A DNA stretch of 17,080 nt from JBEIDK01 sp040383485 (GCA_040383485.1 JBEIDK010000061.1:1-17080), one strand, 5' to 3'. Shown: positions 1 through 8,222, numbered from the stretch's first letter. A program made the numbers and translations. Notes: generated by a model not told the origin, from the sequence alone.

Positions 1-676
1 TGGTGTTGCCCATTGCCGAAATTGCGGCTGCAGTTGGTAAAGTATTTACAGTAACTACAATAATGTTGGATGTATCGATTCCGCAATTATTAGTTGTGGT
101 AACAAAATAATTTCCTGTTTGATTCACATTGATGCTTGCTGATGTTCCACCGCTACTCCAAGTTCCGCCTGTGTTTCCCATTAGCATTACTGAATTGCCT
201 TCGCAAAAAGTTGTGCTGCCCATTGCTGAAATGGTGGCTGCAGTTGGTAAAGGATTTACAGTAACTGCAATTGTATTTGAAGTAACACTTCCGCATGAGT
301 TGGTCGTTGTTACCGAATAATTTCCTGTCTGTGTAACTGTAATGTCGGCTATTGTGCCTCCGCTACTCCAAGTTCCGCCTGTGTTTCCCATTAGCATTAC
401 TGAATTGCCTTCGCAAAAAGTTGTGCTGCCCATTGCTAAAATTGTTTGCGCTATTGGTAGCGTATTAACAGTAACAGCTATTTCATTAGATGTTACGCTA
501 CCACATGAGTTGGTAGTTGTTACCGAATAATTTCCCGTTTGAGTAACTGTAATGTCGGCTGTTGTGCCTCCGCTACTCCAAGTTCCGCCTAAGTTACCCA
601 TCAACATTAAAGAATTTCCTACACAAAAAGTGGTGTTGCCCATTGCTGAAATTGTTTGTGCTGTTGGCTGCTGATT
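1..676 (-). repeat. Tandem 210-bp (70-codon) repeats in the surface-protein gene
   Basis: Three full units (467-676, 257-466, 47-256) and the start of a fourth (1-46) repeat with an exact 210-bp period, with no indel between units. Bases 150-227 and 360-437 are identical over 78 bp, so these two units are recent copies or are homogenised by recombination; the unit nearest 676 is the most diverged. Each unit encodes one Ig-like domain with a conserved Cys pair (TTFCxG and NxCG). Confidence 0.93.
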
Positions 677-2866
677 TACAACTATTGCCATGCTTCTGGC
701 AGTGCCACTTCCGTTGATGTTACTTGGTGTAATTGACAACGTGCCAGATGTTGCATTACTAGAAAAATTAATAGATGCAGCGTTTCCATTGGGTGTTATG
801 GTTGCTCCATTGCCACTGTAACTCCATGTATAAGATGCATTTGCGTCATTAGCCACATTAAATAAAACATTATTAGTTCCAGCGCAAAGGGTATCAGTAT
901 AATTGATGAAAGCGCTTGGTTGGCTAGGTGGCAAACTATCAAATGTTGTGGTTACAGCGTTTGTAATAATTGGTGCATTGTAATCAAAATAAATATATGC
1001 TTTGTTTGGGATTACAGTGCCTATCGCTAGGTTTACTTTTGGTTTAATGCGGTATTGTATAAATCCATTGCTACCTCTTGAATCTGTTGTGCTATCGGGC
1101 AACTGAATATTTGGGAATCTAAATTGTAAAACATTATTACTTAAATAAACAGTATTTTGGTGGCTGCCATCTACAACTTCAAATGTGTTTAAATCTAAAT
1201 TTGTATTTAATGAATCTAACAATTTAATATTTATTGCAGGGGCATTTCCTGTGTTCTGAAAGCGAATAGTATAGTTTAACCAATTTTGATAACCAGGAAG
1301 CACATTTGTGGAGTCGACCATTTTATCATTGGGGTCATGGGAGTTAACAACAGTGAAACATTGGATATAATTATTATTACTCAAATTATAGTCGCCCGCA
1401 GTTGGTGTTACACTAACATTGATACAAATTTGATTTCCTAATTGTGCTGTGGTATCAGTTTTTAGTAATAAAAAATAGTAAATTGAATTATCCCAATAAG
1501 AGTTAGTAGTAAAGTTAGAGACATTAAAAACTACTTGGTTTTGAGTGTATGAAAAAGGCACACTTCCATTTGGGTTAACAACGTATTTTACTGGCCCAGT
1601 AATGTTAACTGTTACTTGCCCACTAATTCCAGAAAGACAATTCAAATTATTGAATAGTGCAAAATCTCTTATAGAAATTCGCAACCAACTACTTTGTCCA
1701 GGTCGAAAATTATTAAAACTATTTATAGATGCAACTCCAATATCAAAACCTGGTTTGCATGCTACTGCAAAATTTATATTTAATGCCAATGAATTTGTTG
1801 TTGATAATGTAACTGTGGAATCAATTCCTGGATATTGGCATGTTACTTTGTAAGGTTTATTAACTGTATCTATTACTATTGTATATGTTCCATTGACAGC
1901 AGAAAAACTATAAAAGCCATTATTCAATGTATAGGTTTCGGCTATCAAAATATTGTTTGTGTCAAACAACTTTACAGCCACATTGTTAATCGGACCATCA
2001 TTTACGTCATAAGCGCAATTGTTATTATTGTCCTTATATACCATACCAATAATTCCAGTTGTACTTCCTTCAACGCATCCGTTTGGATTATTTACTAAAT
2101 CAGTAGAAACGCAAAGAGGCTTTAATAGCAAATTAGTGCTCATTGAAGGAATATAATTTGGCAAACAAGTAAATGGATTAGCATCAAGTTGAATATAACT
2201 AATATATGTTGAAAAAGGTGGAAAGCAAGAAATGTTATTTGTATCACAATTAAGGTAATTGAGTGAGTCTGGTAAAGCAGGAAGATTTGTAAGTTGATTT
2301 TGTGAACATTCTAATACGCCCATTGCGTTTGGTAAAGCTGGCAGAGTTGTGAGTTGATTTCCAATACATTTTAACTCATGCAAAGATGAAGGCAAGGTTG
2401 GTAAAGATGTAAGTTGGTTTTCGGCACAATATAACAGACTCAAAGATGCTGGCAATGCTGGTAATGAAGTTAATTGATTGTAACTACAATTAAAATAAAT
2501 TAGATTACTTGGTAAAGAGGTAATAGAAGATAAATTATTTGAAGTGCATTGGAGAAATGAAAGAGAATTTGGAAGTGGTGGCAAGGTCCCTAAATTATTA
2601 TTCAGAGAATATAGTTGAGACAAATTATCAAAATACTGAATACCTGATAAACTACTTGCACCAATATTAATATAAGCATATGTTGCATTTATAATACCAC
2701 TACACGTTGTATCCATCTGATTCCCATTCATACAACTTGGGTAATTTGTTGTAAGCCATGTTACAAAGTTTGCATCAGGGATGGTTACATACTGTGCTTT
2801 TAACTTCTGCGAATTAAAAGTTAGCAATGAAAGATTAAGGATAAATAGGAGGCTAAATTTCTTCAT
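1..2866 (-). CDS. Giant secreted LRR / Ig-like repeat surface protein, N-terminal 955 codons (C-terminus outside window)
   Basis: The minus-strand frame is open from the ATG at 2866 to the window edge. Residues 1-25 form a signal peptide ending in KLKAQ. Residues 101-240 are 20-residue leucine-rich repeats of the LPX kind (SL..L.C..NqLtsLPaLP). Residues 270-330 (GIIGMVYKDNNNNC...) resemble an SdrD-B/carboxypeptidase-regulatory-like domain. Residues 505-640 (HDPNDK, YTIRFQNTGNA, AYIYFDYNAPI) match the DUF7619-type region common in Bacteroidota surface proteins. Residues 650-730 look PKD/Ig-like. From residue 731 a 70-residue repeat (AMGSTTFCEGNS, GGTWSSGG, QTGNYSVTTTN) recurs in exact register. 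Such proteins usually end in a T9SS sorting domain, which would lie beyond position 1; that is inferred, not seen. Likely role: cell-surface adhesion or ligand binding, ligand unknown. Short plus-strand ORFs inside it are shadows. Confidence 0.9.
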   Translation of the reverse strand, partial: MKKFSLLFILNLSLLTFNSQKLKAQYVTIPDANFVTWLTTNYPSCMNGNQMDTTCSGIINATYAYINIGASSLSGIQYFDNLSQLYSLNNNLGTLPPLPNSLSFLQCTSNNLSSITSLPSNLIYFNCSYNQLTSLPALPASLSLLYCAENQLTSLPTLPSSLHELKCIGNQLTTLPALPNAMGVLECSQNQLTNLPALPDSLNYLNCDTNNISCFPPFSTYISYIQLDANPFTCLPNYIPSMSTNLLLKPLCVSTDLVNNPNGCVEGSTTGIIGMVYKDNNNNCAYDVNDGPINNVAVKLFDTNNILIAETYTLNNGFYSFSAVNGTYTIVIDTVNKPYKVTCQYPGIDSTVTLSTTNSLALNINFAVACKPGFDIGVASINSFNNFRPGQSSWLRISIRDFALFNNLNCLSGISGQVTVNITGPVKYVVNPNGSVPFSYTQNQVVFNVSNFTTNSYWDNSIYYFLLLKTDTTAQLGNQICINVSVTPTAGDYNLSNNNYIQCFTVVNSHDPNDKMVDSTNVLPGYQNWLNYTIRFQNTGNAPAINIKLLDSLNTNLDLNTFEVVDGSHQNTVYLSNNVLQFRFPNIQLPDSTTDSRGSNGFIQYRIKPKVNLAIGTVIPNKAYIYFDYNAPIITNAVTTTFDSLPPSQPSAFINYTDTLCAGTNNVLFNVANDANASYTWSYSGNGATITPNGNAASINFSSNATSGTLSITPSNINGSGTARSMAIVVNQQPTAQTISAMGNTTFCVGNSLMLMGNLGGTWSSGGTTADITVTQTGNYSVTTTNSCGSVTSNEIAVTVNTLPIAQTILAMGSTTFCEGNSVMLMGNTGGTWSSGGTIADITVTQTGNYSVTTTNSCGSVTSNTIAVTVNPLPTAATISAMGSTTFCEGNSVMLMGNTGGTWSSGGTSASINVNQTGNYFVTTTNNCGIDTSNIIVVTVNTLPTAAAISAMGNT
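2147..2566 (-). repeat. 20-residue LPX-type leucine-rich repeats
   Basis: About seven consecutive 60-bp units cover residues 101-240 of the surface protein. The consensus is SLxxLxCxxNQLTSLPALPx; the five from 101 to 200 are regular and the last two are degenerate. The 20-residue length with LPxLP resembles the LPX subclass known from YopM/IpaH proteins. The unit length and consensus are read directly; the subclass assignment is by pattern only. Confidence 0.85.
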
Positions 2867-2887
2867 GACGTAAGTTTATTTTTAAAC

Positions 2888-2916
2888 CAAATATAAAATA
2901 TAATTATTTATGGCAA
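2888..2916 (-). promoter_or_regulatory. Candidate Bacteroidota promoter for the surface protein
   Basis: On the minus strand a TTG (2914-2916) lies 18 bp upstream of TATATTTG (2888-2895), a full match to the TAnnTTTG -7 box. The ATG lies 21 bp beyond the -7 box, which would give a very short leader. The spacer is slightly shorter than the usual 19-21 bp. Confidence 0.5.
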
Positions 2917-3008
2917 ATATTTTATTGCAGCTTGGTAAAACGTAGACCGTGCAATTAATTAATTTATGCGCCATATCATTTCTCTCGATTTTCGCAAAAG
3001 CCTCATAC

Positions 3009-3065
3009 CTATTCTTTCACCAACTTAACAACAGTTATATCATTTATTTTGCAATAGTAAATATC
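3009..3065 (-). pseudogene. Remnant of a T9SS-type C-terminal sorting domain (tail 1)
   Basis: The minus strand reads DIYYCKINDITVVKLVKE then a TAG stop. This resembles the final strands of the T9SS type A sorting domain (consensus like GIYxxKI...xxKLVK at the very C-terminus). It is preceded in frame by a TAA at 3072-3074, and the adjacent frame may carry a little more of the domain, suggesting a frameshift. No upstream body of a gene survives. The match is short, so chance is possible. Confidence 0.45.
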
Positions 3066-3147
3066 AGGGGGTTAAAGCAATTTAACTCGTCATCGCCTTT
3101 AGCAAAGAATTGAAGTGGATGATTTATCCGAATATTTATTATCAACA

Positions 3148-3323
3148 ATTAAACCCAGAATACGCATTAGAAATTCTATTAGAACTCAAAACCCCTTCAA
3201 AATATGAAGTATACTACTTTTTCTCATGCATCATATATTCAATATAATTTTTTCGTAAAAGTTCATATTTTATTGGGCTTTGGCGTTTCACTGCGAACCT
3301 CTAACGCATAATCTGGGTTAAAT
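3148..3323. mobile_element. MITE-like 176-bp imperfect inverted-repeat element
   Basis: The left arm, starting ATTAAACCCAGAATACGCAT at 3148, and the reverse complement of the right arm, starting ATTTAACCCAGATTATGCGT at 3323, align over about 63 bp with one single-base indel and roughly two thirds identity, leaving about 50 bp in the centre. It encodes nothing convincing. This architecture fits a decayed miniature inverted-repeat element or the two ends of a deleted insertion sequence. No clear target-site duplication is visible and no family is assigned. Confidence 0.5.
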
Positions 3324-3604
3324 CTTTAAAAGAGAAATTTATTCGCAATATGGTTTCTCTCAAAAATGGCATAATACAATGGAATGATGATTAATATTAA
3401 ATCTCCCCATTGTCTTTAGTCTCAAAACTATTGGCAGCTAAAGGTCAATTGATAATTGCCAAAACAAAAATACAATTGAAATACTATGTTTGTAAAACTT
3501 AAAAAGGGTTTGAAATGTTATGTGTTGGAAGGATTTTGTAAATTATTATGAGAATAAAGTACACGTATAAAAGGGAATCTAAGTTTAGAGTTGATTATAA
3601 CCAC

Positions 3605-3709
3605 CTAATGAGTAACTGCCACCTTCAATGTTTCTTAAGCATCATCACCATTTATTTTTCCAAGGTAAATGCCATTGTTCAATGAGGTGGTGCAATTACT
3701 AAAAATATT
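3605..3709 (-). pseudogene. Remnant of a T9SS-type C-terminal sorting domain (tail 2)
   Basis: Reading the minus strand from the TAA at 3710-3712 gives TTSLNNGIYLGKINGDDA, an in-frame TAA (3635-3637), then ETLKVAVTH and TAG. Apart from the internal stop this looks like the end of a T9SS type A sorting domain (GIYLxxI.GDD...ETLKVVVTH). No upstream gene body survives. The internal stop and missing body point to a pseudogene. Confidence 0.5.
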
Positions 3710-3716
3710 TTAGTAA
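3696..3716 (-). terminator. Candidate terminator of the tandem ligase gene
   Basis: A perfect 9-bp inverted repeat (TTACTAAAA / TTTTAGTAA) with a 3-nt loop lies about 30 bp downstream of the ligase stop codon. The stem is AT-rich and there is no long U tract, so it may be a weak terminator or a transcript 3'-end stabiliser. Confidence 0.4.
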
Positions 3717-3747
3717 AAGTTCTGAAACATTTTTTAGTGATATTCAC

Positions 3748-6456
3748 CTACTCCTTAATCTCACTTCTTTTTTTACCGAACTCCAAAATGTTATCAATAA
3801 ATTGGTAAGGAGTATAACCAGCAATTGCTGTTTGATGAAAGATACAAGTAGCAGGTGTCATACCTGGCAAAGAATTTACTTCAATAAAAATTACTGTTGG
3901 CTCATTGTTTTTATCTATTCTAACAAAAGCATCTATTCTACAGTATCCTTGTATATTCAGTATTCGCGCTGCTTTCTCAATTTCTAACTTTACCTTAGTA
4001 CTAATCTTTTTCTGAGTTTTTACATCCCTGCTATATCTAGCAGGAGTAATATTTTGTCCCTGTCCTGCCAAAAATTTTTCTTCCAAACTCAACACCTCTC
4101 CTTCACTCAATGCTTCCGATGCTTCAAATACTTCGTATTCAATTCCTCCGCTTTTATTATAGTGGGTCAGGAGTCCAATGGTAATTTCTAAAAAGTGTTT
4201 TGCATCTTCTTTGCCAATTAGGCTCTCCACCAAAAACTCTTCCTTTTCAGGAAATTCTTCGTTTAATTTAATCTTTAAAATTTGAGCAGATTTTTCATCT
4301 AAACTTTCTTCTTCTCTAAAAATTAAGTTGGCAAATGCTTTTAGTTCTTCATCTGTTTTTACTTTTCGCACTGCGCTGCTACAGCCATCATCAACGGGTT
4401 TTGCAATAAACGGGAAAGTAAATTTTGATTCAATTTCTTTAATAAAACTTTCTGTATCTTTTTTAAAATTTTCTTTCAATGCAATGGAATGTTGTGCCAC
4501 ATGAAAACCATGTTTCATTAATATTTCATTGGTCAAAAATTTATTGATGGTTATTTCAGAACTATCAGTTCGCGAACCGTTATAAGGCAATTCAACTTTT
4601 TCGAGTTCCTTTTGTATGGCGCCATCTTCACCGGGTCGGCCGTGCAAAGCTATGAACACAGCCTGGCAATTGTTTTTTAAATCTTGAAATGATAATTGTT
4701 TAGGTACTGCAATACTTTCATGATTTGAGTAAGTACTAGTAATACTTCGGCAATCATTCATAATTTTATCTATGATAGGATGCACCTTATAATATTCTAT
4801 TTTTTCTTTGATGTCATCTGCATTGTCCTTCAATAATAAGTTTATTGGCAGTTGATACATCTGTATCTTTTCTCTGTTGCCAGTTACAAAAACAGGTATG
4901 GGTTGGTATTTGTCAGATGAAGAAAGTTTCTCATAAATGTTCCTTCCGCTTTCAACCGATATGTGCCTCTCTGAAGAATAACCGCCTAAAAGTACTGCAA
5001 CTTTTATTTTGGTATTGCTTGATTTTTTTTCGTGATGCATGGCATCGGTAAGCTTGTTTAATAATGCATTGCATTGTAAACTCATTATACTGTTTTTTCT
5101 TCGTTGCTTTAACGAAACCTTAATGATATAAGTTAAAAATTGCGATGGGTTCAATCCTATTTCTGCCGCTTGATGAAAGAAAAATGATGATGGCATCATG
5201 CCTGAAGTCGTATTCGGATCATTCAAGAATACTTGGCCATTGTCAGTTATAAAGCCATCAATACGCGCGTAAACATCGAAATAAAGTGCTTTAAATAAAC
5301 GTTCACACTCAGTTCTTATTTTTTCAATATAAGAAACTTCAATGTTGATTGGTGTTATTTTTCTTGCTAAGCCTGGCAAATATTTACTTCTGTAATCAAA
5401 CATTTCTTTGCCTTTAACAATCTCGGTAGGTGGCAGTGCAATTGGTTCTTGCTTATCACTTTCGTTTTGAACAACAATGCATGAAAACTCCTTGCCCGTA
5501 ACAAAACCTTCAATCAATACTTTGCTTTCTTGTTCTGCACTTTCAATAATTACAGTATCATTTATTGATGCTTTATTCAAAAAATTTAGAAGTTCTTCAG
5601 GATGCGCAATTATATTTTCAGTCTTGGTATTTTTTTCTTTTGCAATAACCGGCATTCCTAGTCCTTCACGAATGTCAGTAAGTATTCTTAATTCACTTAC
5701 TTTTTCTGTATCAGAAAGTTTTTCCCATTCTACAATGTCAATTTTTTTTATGAAAAAACTTTTGTCAACTGCTTTATAAAATTCAAGTTCATGCTCATTT
5801 TTTAAAATGCTAATTCCTATTGAAGAACCTTGTTTAGCTGCTTTAACCACTAATGGGAATCCGATTTCATTTTTAGCTTTTATAAAAATATTATTGTAAT
5901 TTTTTTGATTCCATTCCTCTTTTTCAATAACAAAAAATTTAGGAGAGTCAAAACTAGCATTTACCATCAACTGCTTTTGAATGGCTTTATCAATGCCTAT
6001 TGAAGATGCTAAAATTCCGCTACCAGTATATGGTATTTTTAAATATTCTAGCAATCCTTGTATGGTTCCATCTTCACCAATTGGGCCATGCAGAGCCAAA
6101 AAGGCAATATCAAAATATTGTTTTAGTTTGTGAGGAGGAATAATGGTCCCAATACCTTTTACTAAATTATTTTGTTCGTTTTCATCTAAATTCGGAATGC
6201 TTTCGGCATAAATCTGAAAATCGTTTTTACTATCAGGAATTGTATTAGCTGGAGGATAAAAATCGCGAATGCTACCTTTATAAACATACTGCCAATTAAG
6301 CAAAACAAAGTTACTGAAACTATCAACAAATATTGGTACCGCATCAAAAAGAGACTTGTTTAAATTGTCATAAACAGTGCGTCCTCCGGCAAAAGAAATT
6401 TCACGTTCGCGTGATGAACCACCAAAAATAATTCCTACAGAAAGTTTATTATTCAA
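3748..6456 (-). CDS. Tandem D-Ala-D-Ala-ligase-like ATP-grasp fusion protein (902 aa)
   Basis: Two complete Ddl-like modules are fused head to tail (residues 1-450 and 483-902); a normal Ddl is about 300-370 aa. Half 1 has GGSSRERE (E17), HGPIGEDG, YTGSG (S146), VVKAAKQGSS (K205), RID (398-400), but NDPNTTSG (413-419) where Ddl enzymes have EvN..PG. Half 2 has GGYSSERHIS (E496), HGRPGEDG, KPVDDGCSS (K686) and an intact EVNSLPGMTP (859-868), but YNGSR instead of YTGSG. Known family chemistry is ATP-dependent ligation of two D-alanines in the cytoplasm for peptidoglycan; whether either half does this is unproven. The start is a TTG: in-frame TAA TAA lies just upstream and the next Met comes only after the conserved GG motif. 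A perfect hairpin upstream isolates it from the protease gene. Confidence 0.85.
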   Translation of the reverse strand: MNNKLSVGIIFGGSSREREISFAGGRTVYDNLNKSLFDAVPIFVDSFSNFVLLNWQYVYKGSIRDFYPPANTIPDSKNDFQIYAESIPNLDENEQNNLVKGIGTIIPPHKLKQYFDIAFLALHGPIGEDGTIQGLLEYLKIPYTGSGILASSIGIDKAIQKQLMVNASFDSPKFFVIEKEEWNQKNYNNIFIKAKNEIGFPLVVKAAKQGSSIGISILKNEHELEFYKAVDKSFFIKKIDIVEWEKLSDTEKVSELRILTDIREGLGMPVIAKEKNTKTENIIAHPEELLNFLNKASINDTVIIESAEQESKVLIEGFVTGKEFSCIVVQNESDKQEPIALPPTEIVKGKEMFDYRSKYLPGLARKITPINIEVSYIEKIRTECERLFKALYFDVYARIDGFITDNGQVFLNDPNTTSGMMPSSFFFHQAAEIGLNPSQFLTYIIKVSLKQRRKNSIMSLQCNALLNKLTDAMHHEKKSSNTKIKVAVLLGGYSSERHISVESGRNIYEKLSSSDKYQPIPVFVTGNREKIQMYQLPINLLLKDNADDIKEKIEYYKVHPIIDKIMNDCRSITSTYSNHESIAVPKQLSFQDLKNNCQAVFIALHGRPGEDGAIQKELEKVELPYNGSRTDSSEITINKFLTNEILMKHGFHVAQHSIALKENFKKDTESFIKEIESKFTFPFIAKPVDDGCSSAVRKVKTDEELKAFANLIFREEESLDEKSAQILKIKLNEEFPEKEEFLVESLIGKEDAKHFLEITIGLLTHYNKSGGIEYEVFEASEALSEGEVLSLEEKFLAGQGQNITPARYSRDVKTQKKISTKVKLEIEKAARILNIQGYCRIDAFVRIDKNNEPTVIFIEVNSLPGMTPATCIFHQTAIAGYTPYQFIDNILEFGKKRSEIKE

Positions 6457-6509
6457 TTGAATTTGCTTTTATTATTGTCTACAAAGAAAATCAATTGGCA
6501 ATATAACTT

Positions 6510-6540
6510 ACATTGTTAAAAACTGAATTTTTAACAATGT
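6510..6540 (-). terminator. Perfect 13-bp hairpin between S41 protease and ligase genes
   Basis: ACATTGTTAAAAA (6510-6522) and its exact complement TTTTTAACAATGT (6528-6540) flank a 5-nt loop. It lies about 20 bp downstream of the protease stop and 54 bp upstream of the ligase start, and is the probable terminator of the protease transcript. Because it is symmetrical it could act in either direction, or serve as an operator for the ligase gene. Confidence 0.6.
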
Positions 6541-6561
6541 GATACTAATAAAAATAAATGT

Positions 6562-8172
6562 TTAATTTATTTTAAATTTCTTGAATGCCTTGCCATCATT
6601 TAGCACTTCAATTGCTTTAATTAATGGGTCGTTTAGCTCGTTAAAAATTTCGTAGAAGTTATCATTCTTCCAAAGGTCACGAGCAATGAGCGCTTTGATT
6701 TGAATTTTAAATGCCTTTTCAGATGTTTTTAATCCATTCGCATCTTTTTTAACGCCTTCTTTTTCGCCTGCTTCAACAAATTGATTCATTAGGGTTTCGT
6801 CAACTACAAAATCTTTTTTAAAACTTTCAAAATTTGAGAATTTTTGTTTCAAAGCATCTCTGTTTTTGTATACATAACTTAATGTAAACTGATTCAAAAT
6901 ACCTTTACGAGCAAGGTCTGTAAAATATTTTGAATTCATTGTAGTATCTAATGGAATAAAAATATCAGGCATTACTCCACCACCGCCATAAACAAGTTTA
7001 CCATTTGGTGTTTTATATTTTAATGAATCAGGAAACTTAATACTATCAGAGTTTTGTAATTCACCGTGTTTATATCGGTTGTATAAATCTTTGTAGTAAC
7101 TTTCTGTTCCGTCATAAGGTTTCTGAATACACCGTCCTGTTGGAGTAAAGTATTGTGCAGTTGTTAGTCGCATTCCGGAGCCATCAGGCAATGGAAATTG
7201 ATTCTGAACAAGTCCTTTACCAAAAGTTCTTCTCCCAATAATCAATCCTCTATCCCAATCTTGCACTGCACCCGATAAAATTTCTGAAGCCGAAGCAGAG
7301 CCTTCATCAACTAAAACAATTAATCTTCCTTTTTCAAACTCTCCGCGTGCGGTAGAATTATAATCTCTGCGTGGAGAATGAATGCCTTTTGTGTATACAA
7401 TTAACTTTCCTGCTCCTAAAAATTCATCAGCCAAATCAAAGGCAGTATTTAAAAAACCACCTCCATTGTCTTGTAAATCAAGAATTAAATCCTTCGCTCC
7501 ACTATTTTTTAGTTTTGTCAATGATTCTACAAACTCTTGGTAAGAAGTTTGAGCAAAACGATTTAACTTTATGTACCCAATTTCTGGTGTTGCCATATAA
7601 GTGGCGTCAATGCTATAAAGTGGTATTTTATCGCGTGTAATTGTAAAATCTAGTATTTCAGAAACGCCGTGACGCAAAATGCCAACCTTAACCTTGGTTC
7701 CTTTATTACCTCTTAGTTTTTTCATTACCCCATCATTTTTAATTTTAACTCCAGCTACCAAAGTGTCGTTTATTTTAACAATTCTATCGCCTGCTTTTAT
7801 GCCTACCTTTTCTGATGGTCCACCGCTAATTGGAGAAATAACGGTAATTGTATCTTTTAATAAATTAAATTGTATTCCTACGCCTTCAAAGTTTCCATTG
7901 AGCGGCTCATTGAAATCTTTCATTTCTTTTGGGGTGGTATAAACACTATGAGGGTCTAGTTTAGCAAGCATCCCTTCAATAGCGTCTTCAACTAACTTGT
8001 CAATGTTGGTAGTGTCTTTATAATAAGTATCAATTGTTTGTAATACTGCAGCAAGTTTGTCCATATTGCCCGGTAGCTTTGGGTTCATTTGCTGAGCGAA
8101 AACGCTAAAAGAATAACAAAAAATAAAAAGAAATGTGATAATGAAGACTTTTTTTAGATTAGTTTTAACCAT
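6562..8172 (-). CDS. S41 family C-terminal processing peptidase (CtpA type, secreted)
   Basis: A 536-aa periplasmic serine protease that would cleave envelope proteins near their C-termini. From the ATG at 8172 there is a signal peptide (residues 1-27, ending VFAQ), a Ctp N-terminal helical part with LDPHS (72-76), a PDZ domain (about 95-180, GVGIQF, AGDRIVKI), and the S41 catalytic core (about 195-350). The catalytic dyad is visible: S294 in GSASASE and K319 in TFGKG, 25 residues apart as in E. coli Prc. A Bacteroidota-type C-terminal extension (GGGGVMPD then about 130 helical residues) follows. The frame stays open upstream to 8298, but 8172 is chosen because it gives the signal peptide directly. 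It is divergent from the DUF6089-type gene at 8274. Confidence 0.92.
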   Translation of the reverse strand: MVKTNLKKVFIITFLFIFCYSFSVFAQQMNPKLPGNMDKLAAVLQTIDTYYKDTTNIDKLVEDAIEGMLAKLDPHSVYTTPKEMKDFNEPLNGNFEGVGIQFNLLKDTITVISPISGGPSEKVGIKAGDRIVKINDTLVAGVKIKNDGVMKKLRGNKGTKVKVGILRHGVSEILDFTITRDKIPLYSIDATYMATPEIGYIKLNRFAQTSYQEFVESLTKLKNSGAKDLILDLQDNGGGFLNTAFDLADEFLGAGKLIVYTKGIHSPRRDYNSTARGEFEKGRLIVLVDEGSASASEILSGAVQDWDRGLIIGRRTFGKGLVQNQFPLPDGSGMRLTTAQYFTPTGRCIQKPYDGTESYYKDLYNRYKHGELQNSDSIKFPDSLKYKTPNGKLVYGGGGVMPDIFIPLDTTMNSKYFTDLARKGILNQFTLSYVYKNRDALKQKFSNFESFKKDFVVDETLMNQFVEAGEKEGVKKDANGLKTSEKAFKIQIKALIARDLWKNDNFYEIFNELNDPLIKAIEVLNDGKAFKKFKIN

Positions 8173-8222
8173 AAGTATGTTTAAAATTTTGTTTTTATGA
8201 GATTTAATAATATTTTCGCACA

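Larger units (their letters stand above)
2867..3747. other. 880-bp stretch without an intact gene: decayed remnants
   Basis: No frame holds a convincing complete gene on either strand. It contains the surface-protein promoter at the left end, two broken T9SS-like C-terminal tails on the minus strand, a MITE-like inverted repeat between them, and a hairpin near the right end that may end transcription of the ligase gene. The remainder shows nothing recognisable. Confidence 0.7.

Noticed and set aside
129..2098. Short plus-strand ORFs opposite the surface-protein gene
   Set aside because: The opposite strand is one continuous 955-codon frame with clear repeat domains; the plus ORFs are shadows of repeated sequence.
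3090..3247. Plus-strand open stretch with IYPN and TPSKYEV, resembling the start of a T9SS sorting domain
   Set aside because: Most of it lies in the left arm of the inverted repeat, and the right arm read on the other strand gives a related peptide (NPDYALEV), so the similarity is better explained by the element than by a coding remnant.
2966..3363. Direct repeat of about 21 bp (2966-2986 and 3343-3363, ending ATTTCTCTC / GTTTCTCTC) flanking the inverted-repeat element
   Set aside because: About 17 of 21 bases match, but flanks do not extend and the AT-rich context makes chance likely; not a target-site duplication.
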